Origin: Oscillospiraceae bacterium
GTDB lineage: Bacteria > Bacillota > Clostridia > Oscillospirales > Acutalibacteraceae
DNA length: 64,000 nt
Direction: 5' to 3'
NCBI GenBank assembly: GCA_031268095.1
Contig: JAIRXU010000072.1
Span: forward strand, 1-64,000
Program-made: the position numbers and the translations under genes
Part shown: one piece after another, positions 54,329 to 62,146 of the stretch
Position numbering within the stretch: position 1 is the first letter of the stretch
Layout: each line of letters opens with the position of its first letter
Notes under the pieces: model-generated
The model's database searches: none
What the model was told of the DNA's origin: nothing
The model's input: only the letters and a program-made list of their open reading frames with translations

Positions 54329-57300
54329 ATGTCCCGTCTTAATAAGCTCAAGAAAAAACTGAACCAACGCTTCGCCGGACGGATCACCGTCCGGCAGGAG
54401 CGTTCCCATTTGGTCCTGGAGGGAAGCAGCGAGGACTGGAACGAAATTGTCTCCGCCGGATTCCTCGCCGCGAAATACAATGACACAGCGGGCGGCGTGG
54501 TGAATGACGTCCGCTTCTCCGGGACGGAACACTTGCCCCCGGTTCGGCTGCCGCGGGAAAATGACCAGTCCCTGGAGGGCGCGGCTCCCGATGTGCTGGT
54601 GGTCGGCGCGGGGGTCACCGGCTGCGCGATTGCGCGGGAGCTGACGAAATGGAAGCTGGACGTGCTGCTGGTGGACAAGGAGTGCGACGTCGCGCTGCAC
54701 GCTTCCTCCCGCAACGACGGTATGATCCACCCAGGGCTGGATCTCCACAAGCACAGCCTGAAATACCAGTATAATCGGCGCGGCAACGCCTGCTATGATG
54801 CCTACTGCCAGGAACTTCAAGTGCCCTTCACCCGGGAGGGGCAGTACCTTTGTTTCCCGAAAAAGCTGCCGGCCGCCGCGCTGTACCTTTCCAAACCCTA
54901 TTGGGCCTATATGGGGGTCCCCAACCGGGTGCTGGGGCGCAAGGCGCTCTTCCGTGTCCTGCCGCAGCTGCATCCGGCCCTGGGCGGCGCGATTTACTTC
55001 CCCAGCGCAGGGGCGGTCTGCCCCTATGGCCTGACCATCGCGCTGGCGGAAAACGCCATCCAAAACGGCGCACGGATCAACTTGAACACTGCCGTACTGG
55101 GGATGGACTTAAAAACGGACGCGGCGGGAGACCAAAGCATCGCCGCCGTACGCACCAACCGGGGCGTTCTGCGGCCGAAGCTGGTGATCAACGCGGCGGG
55201 CGCATTCGCCGAAGAGATCGCCGCTATGGCGGGGGACCGCTTCTTCTCCATTCACCCCCGCCGGGGCACCAACTCTATCCTGGACAAAAAAGCGGCATAT
55301 ATCTCCCGCTATCATTCCTCTACACTCCTGACCGGCCACGCCAAGGGCGCCCACACCAAGGGCGGCGGGGTGATCCATACCGTTCACGGCAACTTGCTGC
55401 TGGGACCCAATGCCGTAGAAACCCCTTGCAAGGAGGACTTCTCGACAGCGCCGGAAAGTATCCAGTCCGTTTTCGATAAGCAGGCCAAAACCAGCGAAAA
55501 ACTTGGTCAGGGGCAAACCATCACCTATTTTACCGGCGTACGGGCCGCGACGTTCGAGGAAGATTTTGTCCTCGGCCCAGGGCTTTATACCCGGAATATC
55601 CTCCATGCCGCAGGGATTCAGTCCCCGGGGCTGACGGCCGCGCCCGCCATCGCGGAGGACATCGCGCAGTGGGCCTTCGAAAAGCTGGATGCCCTGGGCT
55701 GCCCGCCGCCGCGCAGTGAGACATTTGATCCCCGCCGTCCGGCCATTCCCCACCCCGCCGACCTGCCGGACGCGGAACGCGACGCCCTAATCCGGGAACA
55801 TCCAGACTTCGGGGTGATTCTCTGCCGCTGTGAGCAGATTAGCCGGGGTGAAATCCTGGCGGCGTTGCGCCGTCCTCTGCCCTGCGACTCAGTGGACGGC
55901 GTGAAGCGGCGCGTCCGTGCCGGAATGGGGCGTTGCCAGGGCGGTTTCTGCGGCCCCCAGGTCGCAGCGCTCATCGCCCAGGAACGGGGTATCCCTTTGG
56001 AACAGGTCCGCAAGAGCGGCGCGGGAAGCGAACTCCTCACCGGCTGCAGCAAGCGGGGCGCTCCCCCCCTCCCCGCTCCCGTATCTCCGCTTCCGGACAC
56101 ATCAGAACATCAGCGGAATCTTCCCTCCGAACAGTATGACGTCGCCGTGATCGGCGGCGGCCCCGCCGGACTAGCGGCGGCAGTTGCCGCTGAAAACGCA
56201 GGCGCTTCGGTGCTGCTGATCGAGCGGGAAGCGCGGCTGGGAGGCATTCTCAAGCAGTGCGTTCACGATGGCTTCGGGGTCATCCGCTACGACGAGAAAC
56301 TCAGCGGGCCGGAGTATGCCCAGCGCTGCGTCGCGGCATTGCGGGAAACCGGCGTCACTGTGGCGGCCCAGTCTTTTGTCACCCGGATGGAGCGGACGGA
56401 TGCGGGCATCCAGCTGACTGTCACGGGCGCGGCGGGTCTGCGGCAGGTCCGGGCGAAAGCCCTGGTATTGGCCACCGGCTGCCGGGAGCGCACCGCGCGG
56501 CAAATTGCCATTCACGGTACGCGCCCCGCCGGGGTTCTCACCGCCGGAAGCGCGCAGTACTATACCAACATCCTGGGTCAGCTCCCGGGCCGCCGCGTTG
56601 TCATCCTCGGCTCCGGGGACATTGGGCTGATCATGGCCCGGCGGCTGACGCTGGAAGGCGCGCAGGTTCTGGGCGTCTGGGAAGCGAAAGCCACCCCCAG
56701 CGGCCTGCCGCGCAACATCGCCCAATGTCTGCTGGACTTCGATATTCCGCTGCACGTCAGCCGCACCGTTACGCGTGTCTTCGGGCACGAGCGGCTGGAA
56801 GCGGTGGAGATCGCCCAGGTCGACGAACGGATGCGGCCGGTCCCCGGGACGGAAGAGCGTATCGCCTGCGACGCGCTGATTCTTTCCGTTGGCCTGATCC
56901 CGGAAAACGAACTGGCCGAAGACCTGGGCGTCGCGCTGGATCCTGCCACCAAGGGCCCCGTCTGCGACCAGAATTATCAGACGAGCGTACCGGGTGTCTT
57001 CTGTTGCGGCAACGCGGTGCATGTCAACGATCTGGTGGATTACGTCAGCGAGAGCGGCGACCGGGCCGGCGCCGCCGCCGCGCACTATGCCAAAACCCCC
57101 GGGCCCCTGCCTTCCCCTGCCTGCGCCTCCGTTCGAGCCGGGACAGGCTTCCTCTGCGCCGTCCCCCAGCGGATCGACCTGACACAGCAGCCAGAGGCGC
57201 TGACGCTCTTTTTTCGCGCGAAAGACGAGCGGGACCGGACGCATGTTCGGGTCACACGCGGCGGCGAGGCGCTCTACGATCACACGTTCCGCCTGCTCCG

Positions 57301-57397
57301 CCCGCCGGAGATGGAGCGGATCACCGTGCCGCTGGCGGGACGTCCCTTGCGGCCCGGCGACATATTGTCCCTGGAGATGGAGGAACCTGACGCATGA
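54329..57397 (+). CDS. Fused GlpA-like FAD dehydrogenase, BFD Fe-S module and FAD/NAD reductase
   Basis: A 1,022-residue fusion. Residues 1-80 are a small N-terminal domain (VRQERSHLVLEGSSEDWNEI, BON-like). Residues 87-460 are a DAO-type FAD domain (VVGAGVTGCAIARELTKW), resembling glycerol-3-phosphate dehydrogenase GlpA. A BFD-like [2Fe-2S] module follows with C499, C501, C536 and C541. After a proline-rich linker (575-602) comes a pyridine-nucleotide-disulfide-type oxidoreductase (VIGGGPAGLAAA at 607-618, second Rossmann motif near 755). In related Clostridia these are two genes followed by DUF1667. It probably oxidises a phosphorylated polyol and passes electrons on. Confidence 0.88.
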   Translation: MSRLNKLKKKLNQRFAGRITVRQERSHLVLEGSSEDWNEIVSAGFLAAKYNDTAGGVVNDVRFSGTEHLPPVRLPRENDQSLEGAAPDVLVVGAGVTGCAIARELTKWKLDVLLVDKECDVALHASSRNDGMIHPGLDLHKHSLKYQYNRRGNACYDAYCQELQVPFTREGQYLCFPKKLPAAALYLSKPYWAYMGVPNRVLGRKALFRVLPQLHPALGGAIYFPSAGAVCPYGLTIALAENAIQNGARINLNTAVLGMDLKTDAAGDQSIAAVRTNRGVLRPKLVINAAGAFAEEIAAMAGDRFFSIHPRRGTNSILDKKAAYISRYHSSTLLTGHAKGAHTKGGGVIHTVHGNLLLGPNAVETPCKEDFSTAPESIQSVFDKQAKTSEKLGQGQTITYFTGVRAATFEEDFVLGPGLYTRNILHAAGIQSPGLTAAPAIAEDIAQWAFEKLDALGCPPPRSETFDPRRPAIPHPADLPDAERDALIREHPDFGVILCRCEQISRGEILAALRRPLPCDSVDGVKRRVRAGMGRCQGGFCGPQVAALIAQERGIPLEQVRKSGAGSELLTGCSKRGAPPLPAPVSPLPDTSEHQRNLPSEQYDVAVIGGGPAGLAAAVAAENAGASVLLIEREARLGGILKQCVHDGFGVIRYDEKLSGPEYAQRCVAALRETGVTVAAQSFVTRMERTDAGIQLTVTGAAGLRQVRAKALVLATGCRERTARQIAIHGTRPAGVLTAGSAQYYTNILGQLPGRRVVILGSGDIGLIMARRLTLEGAQVLGVWEAKATPSGLPRNIAQCLLDFDIPLHVSRTVTRVFGHERLEAVEIAQVDERMRPVPGTEERIACDALILSVGLIPENELAEDLGVALDPATKGPVCDQNYQTSVPGVFCCGNAVHVNDLVDYVSESGDRAGAAAAHYAKTPGPLPSPACASVRAGTGFLCAVPQRIDLTQQPEALTLFFRAKDERDRTHVRVTRGGEALYDHTFRLLRPPEMERITVPLAGRPLRPGDILSLEMEEPDA

Positions 57398-57756
57398 AAG
57401 AACTTATCTGCATCACCTGCCCCACTGGCTGCCGCCTTCAGGCAGAACTGGACGGAGACGGCGTCCGCGTTGCCGGCAATGCCTGCCGCCGGGGGGAGGC
57501 CTTTGCCCTGGCGGAGCTGACTCATCCTATGCGTAACTTGACATCCACCGTCCGGACCGTCTTCCCGGAAGCGCCGATGCTTCCCGTGCGAACGGACCGG
57601 GAAATTCCGAAATCCGCTATTCCTGCCGTAATGACCCTGCTGGCCGGGCTGGTGCTGAAAAAGCCCGCCGCCTGCGGGGATGTGATCGCGGGACTGGAAC
57701 CCATCTGCGCGGGCAATATCATCGTCACAGCTGACTGGGCGGCGGCGGTCCGCTGA
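57394..57756 (+). CDS. DUF1667 small cysteine-rich protein
   Basis: A 120-residue protein of the DUF1667 family. The N-terminus has CITCPTGCRL and GNACRRG, supplying four cysteines (C6, C9, C13 and one more) that may hold an Fe-S cluster or metal. Members are encoded directly after GlpA/GlpB-like FAD dehydrogenases. Here it overlaps the fusion gene by four bases (ATGA), so coupled translation is expected. It is thought to be an electron-transfer accessory, though its chemistry is not established. Confidence 0.88.
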   Translation: MKELICITCPTGCRLQAELDGDGVRVAGNACRRGEAFALAELTHPMRNLTSTVRTVFPEAPMLPVRTDREIPKSAIPAVMTLLAGLVLKKPAACGDVIAGLEPICAGNIIVTADWAAAVR

Positions 57757-57784
57757 CGTTCATGCATGAAAGGTCGCGATCCGA

Positions 57785-59332
57785 ATGGCAAATGATCCCT
57801 TGATTCTTACATTTGATATGGGAACGCAGAGCGCACGGGCCTTGCTGGTGGATTCCCGGGGAACCATCGTCGCCAAGGCGCAGCGGGTGTATGACCCGCC
57901 GTATTATTCCTTGCAGCCCGGCTGGGCGGAACAGCGGCCGGAATTTTATTGGGACGCGGTCTGCGCCTGCAGCCGGGAGCTGCAGAAACAGCACGGGGAA
58001 CGCTGGGGAGATGTCATCGCCGTCACCACCAGCACCGTGAGAGACACCTGCGTCTGTCTGGACAAAGACAGACGGCCGCTGCGGGACATTATCCTTTGGC
58101 TCGACAGCCGGGAATCCAGCAACGACCAACTGCCCCGGTCGCAGCGGATCATCGCCGCCCTGCTGGGGAAAGCAGAAACCATGCGGCTGCAGCGGCGGGT
58201 TGGCGTCTGCAACTGGCTGGCCGAGCACGAGCCAGAACTTTGGGCAAAGACGGATAAGTATGTCCTCTTCTCCGCCTGGCTGACCTACCGGCTCTGCGGA
58301 AATCTCATCGACGCCGTACCCAGTACGGTGGGACACGTGCCTTTCGGCTACAAATCCCGCACCTGGCTGCAGCCAGGGGATTTCACCCGCCCACTCTTCG
58401 ACGTCCGGGACGACCAACTCTATCCCCTGACCGAGTCCGGCGCGGTGTTCGGAACCATCACGAAAGAAGCGGCGGCGCAAACAGGCATCCCGGAAGGCCT
58501 GCCCCTGATCGCCACTGGAAGTGACAAATCCTGTGAGGTTCTAGGCCTGGGCTGCTTAACGCCGGAAAAGGCTGCCCTGAGTTTCGGAACCACCGCCACC
58601 ATCGCCGTCACAGTGCCGCGTTACGTGGAGCCCCTTCCCTTCATTCCTCCTTACCCTTCCATTCTGCACGGCCACTATACCCCGGAAGTAGAGATTTACC
58701 GCGGTTATTGGCTGATCAGCTGGTTCAAACGGGAATTCGCCGCGCTGGAAACCGCACAGGCCGAAGCCCTGGGCGTCACGCCGGAAGATCTGCTCAACCA
58801 GCACCTGCGGGAGATTCCGCCAGGCTGCCAGGGACTGATTCTTCACCCCTATTTCACGCCGGGGCTGATCATGCCGCACGCGCGGGGCTCGGTGATCGGA
58901 TTCTCCGACAGTCACACCCGCATGCATCTTTACCGCGCTATCATTGAGGGAATCAACTTCGCGCTGATGGAAGGGCTGCAAAGCGTCCAGAAGCGCTCCA
59001 AGCAAAAGACGGAAGGCCTGTTCGTCGCCGGGGGCGGGAGCCGAAGCCCGGAGATCTGTCAGATCACCGCCAATATGTTCGGGCTCCCGCTGCACCGGAT
59101 CCACACGCACGAGGTTACCGGCATCGGTTCGTCCCTGGTGGCCTTCGTCGCCCAAGGCGTCTTCTCTTCCTACCAAGCGGGTGTGGACGCAATGGTCCAT
59201 ATTCAGGACGCTTTCCAGCCAGATCCGGCGGAACACGCCCTCTATCAGACACTCTATGACCAGATTTATGCGGAAGTTTTCGACCGCCTCGAGCCTCTGT
59301 TCTGCGTCATGGACGGCATCATGAAAAAATAA
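57785..59332 (+). CDS. FGGY-family carbohydrate kinase (glycerol/xylulose-kinase-like)
   Basis: A 515-residue FGGY kinase. The N-terminal phosphate-binding motif FDMGTQSARALLVD and the C-terminal domain VAGGGSRSPEICQITANMFGLP with the DALE-like HTHEVTGIGSSLVA region are characteristic. It phosphorylates a sugar or polyol with ATP. Adjacent GlpA-like and DUF1667 genes suggest glycerol or a related triol/ketose, but FGGY substrate specificity cannot be read from sequence. It starts 28 bases after DUF1667 and is followed 44 bases later by the FAD oxidase gene. Confidence 0.9.
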   Translation: MANDPLILTFDMGTQSARALLVDSRGTIVAKAQRVYDPPYYSLQPGWAEQRPEFYWDAVCACSRELQKQHGERWGDVIAVTTSTVRDTCVCLDKDRRPLRDIILWLDSRESSNDQLPRSQRIIAALLGKAETMRLQRRVGVCNWLAEHEPELWAKTDKYVLFSAWLTYRLCGNLIDAVPSTVGHVPFGYKSRTWLQPGDFTRPLFDVRDDQLYPLTESGAVFGTITKEAAAQTGIPEGLPLIATGSDKSCEVLGLGCLTPEKAALSFGTTATIAVTVPRYVEPLPFIPPYPSILHGHYTPEVEIYRGYWLISWFKREFAALETAQAEALGVTPEDLLNQHLREIPPGCQGLILHPYFTPGLIMPHARGSVIGFSDSHTRMHLYRAIIEGINFALMEGLQSVQKRSKQKTEGLFVAGGGSRSPEICQITANMFGLPLHRIHTHEVTGIGSSLVAFVAQGVFSSYQAGVDAMVHIQDAFQPDPAEHALYQTLYDQIYAEVFDRLEPLFCVMDGIMKK

Positions 59333-59376
59333 TATTTGGCAGGCAACCTATTTTTTATGAATTGGGAGGTATCATC

Positions 59377-61119
59377 ATGGCCCATCCTTACAAGGGCTTC
59401 GAGCCCAAATGGTTCCAGGGGGAAATTCCCAAAGATTCGTACCGTTCTATTTTCAAGTGGGGTGTCCCGGAGCAAATCAAGGCGCCCCGGGAGGACATGC
59501 TGCGGGACATCCTCCAGCGATTCGGGATAAACGACGATTTCCTGCATGCGTATCAGCAGGACCTGGGGCTGGACGAAGTGAAGTTCGACATCCCCATCCA
59601 GCTGGCAGACGAGCACCTGGCCGCGCTGCGGGAGATCGTGGGGAACGACTTCGTCCGGACCGACGACTACGCCCGCTTCAGCGTCGCCTACGGCAAAACC
59701 ATGTTCGACCTGCTGCGCGCCCGGAACAAGATCGTTGAAAACGTCCCTGACGCGGTGGTTTATCCGGAAAACCGGAAGCAGATTGAGCAAATCGTCGCTT
59801 ACGTTTCGGAACACAAAATCCCCCTCTATGTTTATGGCGGGGGAAGTTCCGTCACCCGGGGCGTGGAATGCGTCAAGGGCGGAATTTCCCTGGATATGCG
59901 CCTGCGCTTCAATAAAGTAGTTCGGTTCAACGAGGAAGATCAGCTGATCACCGTCGAGGCGGGCATGAGCGGACCGAAGCTGGAAGAGATCCTCCAGAAC
60001 GCGCCGAAGGTCCTCGGGGCCAAGCGGGCTTACACCCTCGGTCACTTCCCCCAGAGTTTCGAGCACAGCTCCGTGGGGGGCTGGATTGTCACCCGCGGCA
60101 GCGGCCAGAACTCCACCTACTACGGCTGTATCTCCGACATGGTCCTGGGCCAGAGCTACGCCACCCCCCGGGGAAGCATCACCACCGACTCCCACCCCCG
60201 CAAGGCCACCGGGCCGGACCTGGATCAGCTCATGATGGGCGCGGAAGGGACCTTCGGTGTGCTGACCCATGTTACGCTGAGGCTCAGCCGCCACATGCCC
60301 GAAACGACCCGTCGCTTCTCGTATATGTTCAAGGACTGGCAGACCGGCATCGCCGCCGCGCGGGAAATCATGCAGAGTGAGGCGGGCAAACCCAGCGTCT
60401 TCCGCCTCAGCGATCCGGAAGAAACCAGCATCATGGTGAATATGTATGGCGTGATGGACACTCCGCTCAAGCATCTCTTCCGGGCGAAGGGCATGAAGGA
60501 AAACGAAATGTGCCTGTTCCTGGGATACACCGGCGGGGAAGACGGCTACTCGAAAAACTGCGCCAAAACCGTACGGCGGGTAGCGAAGCGGTACGGCGGG
60601 CTGAGCCTGACAGGCCTGGTCTGCAAGGGCTGGGAACACGGCCGCTTTTCTGACCCTTACCTGCGCGACACGCTTCAGGACTTTGGCGTCATCATGGACA
60701 CGATGGAATGCAGCGTCAACTGGAGCGAGATGGCCCGGGTGCACGCGGAAGTCCGTAAAATTGTCAAGGCCCGGCCGCAGACCATCTGCATGACCCACAT
60801 GAGCCACGTCTATCCCCAGGGCGGCAATCTTTACTGGATCTTCATTATCCTGGAAAATGACGCAGAGGAATTCCGGAAGTTCCACGCCAGCATCCTCGAC
60901 GCCATTCAGCGCAGCGGCGCGAGCATGAGCCACCATCACGGCATCGGGAAGATGTTCGGTCCCTGGCTGGAAGGGCAGCTGGGGCGGAACGAATACGACG
61001 TTATCCGTGCGCTGAAGCAATACTTCGATCCTGACGGGATCATGAATCCCGGCGGCACCCTCGGGCTGGACATTCCCGAAGCGGAAAAACGCTTTTTGAA
61101 GGAACCAAACGATGCGTAA
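59377..61119 (+). CDS. FAD-linked oxidase, alkylglycerone-phosphate-synthase-like
   Basis: A 580-residue FAD-binding oxidase of the vanillyl-alcohol-oxidase/GlcD superfamily. The FAD domain shows YPENRKQIEQIV and YGGGSSVTRGVE; the end carries the SHHHGIGKMFGPWLEGQLG motif, resembling the His-rich active-site loop of alkylglycerone-phosphate synthase (AGPS). AGPS forms ether lipids from acyl-DHAP; bacterial relatives are largely uncharacterised. In this operon it may act on a glycerol-phosphate-linked ether or a hydroxyacid. ATG 59377 has GGGAGG 7 bases upstream; a TTG at 59362 was rejected. Confidence 0.85.
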   Translation: MAHPYKGFEPKWFQGEIPKDSYRSIFKWGVPEQIKAPREDMLRDILQRFGINDDFLHAYQQDLGLDEVKFDIPIQLADEHLAALREIVGNDFVRTDDYARFSVAYGKTMFDLLRARNKIVENVPDAVVYPENRKQIEQIVAYVSEHKIPLYVYGGGSSVTRGVECVKGGISLDMRLRFNKVVRFNEEDQLITVEAGMSGPKLEEILQNAPKVLGAKRAYTLGHFPQSFEHSSVGGWIVTRGSGQNSTYYGCISDMVLGQSYATPRGSITTDSHPRKATGPDLDQLMMGAEGTFGVLTHVTLRLSRHMPETTRRFSYMFKDWQTGIAAAREIMQSEAGKPSVFRLSDPEETSIMVNMYGVMDTPLKHLFRAKGMKENEMCLFLGYTGGEDGYSKNCAKTVRRVAKRYGGLSLTGLVCKGWEHGRFSDPYLRDTLQDFGVIMDTMECSVNWSEMARVHAEVRKIVKARPQTICMTHMSHVYPQGGNLYWIFIILENDAEEFRKFHASILDAIQRSGASMSHHHGIGKMFGPWLEGQLGRNEYDVIRALKQYFDPDGIMNPGGTLGLDIPEAEKRFLKEPNDA

Positions 61120-62059
61120 ACGACGCCCCGTGATCCTGTCTCTGCTGTCTCTGGCTGGCCTGCTGGCCGGCCTTTTGTCCTGTGCGCCGCTGCCGCAGCG
61201 GACCCCCGGCAAACTCAGCGTCGTCGCGACCATCTTTCCTCCCTACGACTTTGCCCGGGAAATCGCCGGGGATCTGGCCGACGTTTCGATGCTTCTGCCC
61301 CCCGCCGCGGAGGCGCACGCCTACGAGCCGTCGCCTCAGGATATCGCCCAAATTTCTGCCTGCGACGTATTTCTTTACGTTGGCGGGGATTCGGACGCCT
61401 GGGTGGAAAATGTGCTGAAGGCCGTTGACCCTGCCCGAACCCGGGTGGTCACGCTGATGGACTGCGTTGCGCCGCTGGAGGAAGAAACGGTGGAGGGGAT
61501 GCAGGCCGAAGCGGAGGCGTCTTACGGGCCGGAATACGATGAGCACGTCTGGACCGCGCCGCAAAACGCGGTTTTGATTGCCGCGAAGATCGCCGACGCC
61601 CTCTGCGCCGCCGACCCGAATCATGCCGCGTCATACCGCCAGCGGACCGCCGCCTACCAAGCCCAGCTGAAAAAACTGGATGCGGATTTCCGTGCCGTCA
61701 TCGCAGACGGAAAGCGGGACACACTGGTCTTCGGCGACCGTTTCCCCTTCCGCTATTTCGCCGAGGCCTACGGCTTACGGTACTATGCGGCCTTCCCCGG
61801 CTGTTCGACGGAAACGGAACCCAGCGTCAGGACCGTCATCTTTTTGATCGAGAAAATCCGGGCGGAGGCGATCCCGGCGGTCTTCCATGCGGAGCTGTCC
61901 AACGAACGCATGGCGGACACCATCGCCAAAGACACCGGCGCCCAGGTCCTGCTGCTGTACGCCTGTCACAACATCTCCAAAGCCGACTTCGCCGCCGGAG
62001 AAAGCTATCTTTCTCTCATGCGGAAAAACCTCACGGCACTGGAAACCGCGCTGGGCTGA
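61112..62059 (+). CDS. Zinc/manganese-type ABC substrate-binding lipoprotein
   Basis: A 315-residue metal-binding SBP of the ZnuA/AdcA group. The signal peptide ends in a lipobox near LLSC. Likely metal ligands are the histidines in EAHAYEP and DEHVWTAP, and GDRFPFRYF with FPGCSTETEPS later; the aspartate in GDRF takes the place of a histidine seen in ZnuA. No permease or ATPase genes follow, so the transporter is elsewhere or the protein acts alone. ATG 61112 overlaps the FAD oxidase by eight bases. Confidence 0.85.
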   Translation: MRKRRPVILSLLSLAGLLAGLLSCAPLPQRTPGKLSVVATIFPPYDFAREIAGDLADVSMLLPPAAEAHAYEPSPQDIAQISACDVFLYVGGDSDAWVENVLKAVDPARTRVVTLMDCVAPLEEETVEGMQAEAEASYGPEYDEHVWTAPQNAVLIAAKIADALCAADPNHAASYRQRTAAYQAQLKKLDADFRAVIADGKRDTLVFGDRFPFRYFAEAYGLRYYAAFPGCSTETEPSVRTVIFLIEKIRAEAIPAVFHAELSNERMADTIAKDTGAQVLLLYACHNISKADFAAGESYLSLMRKNLTALETALG

Positions 62060-62146
62060 CCGTTCCTTGGCCTCCCGGCGCCTGCCGAAGCGGAAACGGC
62101 GCTCTTTTGCCGCATCAGCACTGGCTTTTGGAAAGGAGTTTTTTCT

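Noticed and set aside
62060..62146. Possible terminator between the metal-binding lipoprotein and GH38 genes
   Set aside because: Only a weak four-base stem before a TTTT run was found, not enough to separate GH38 from the operon.
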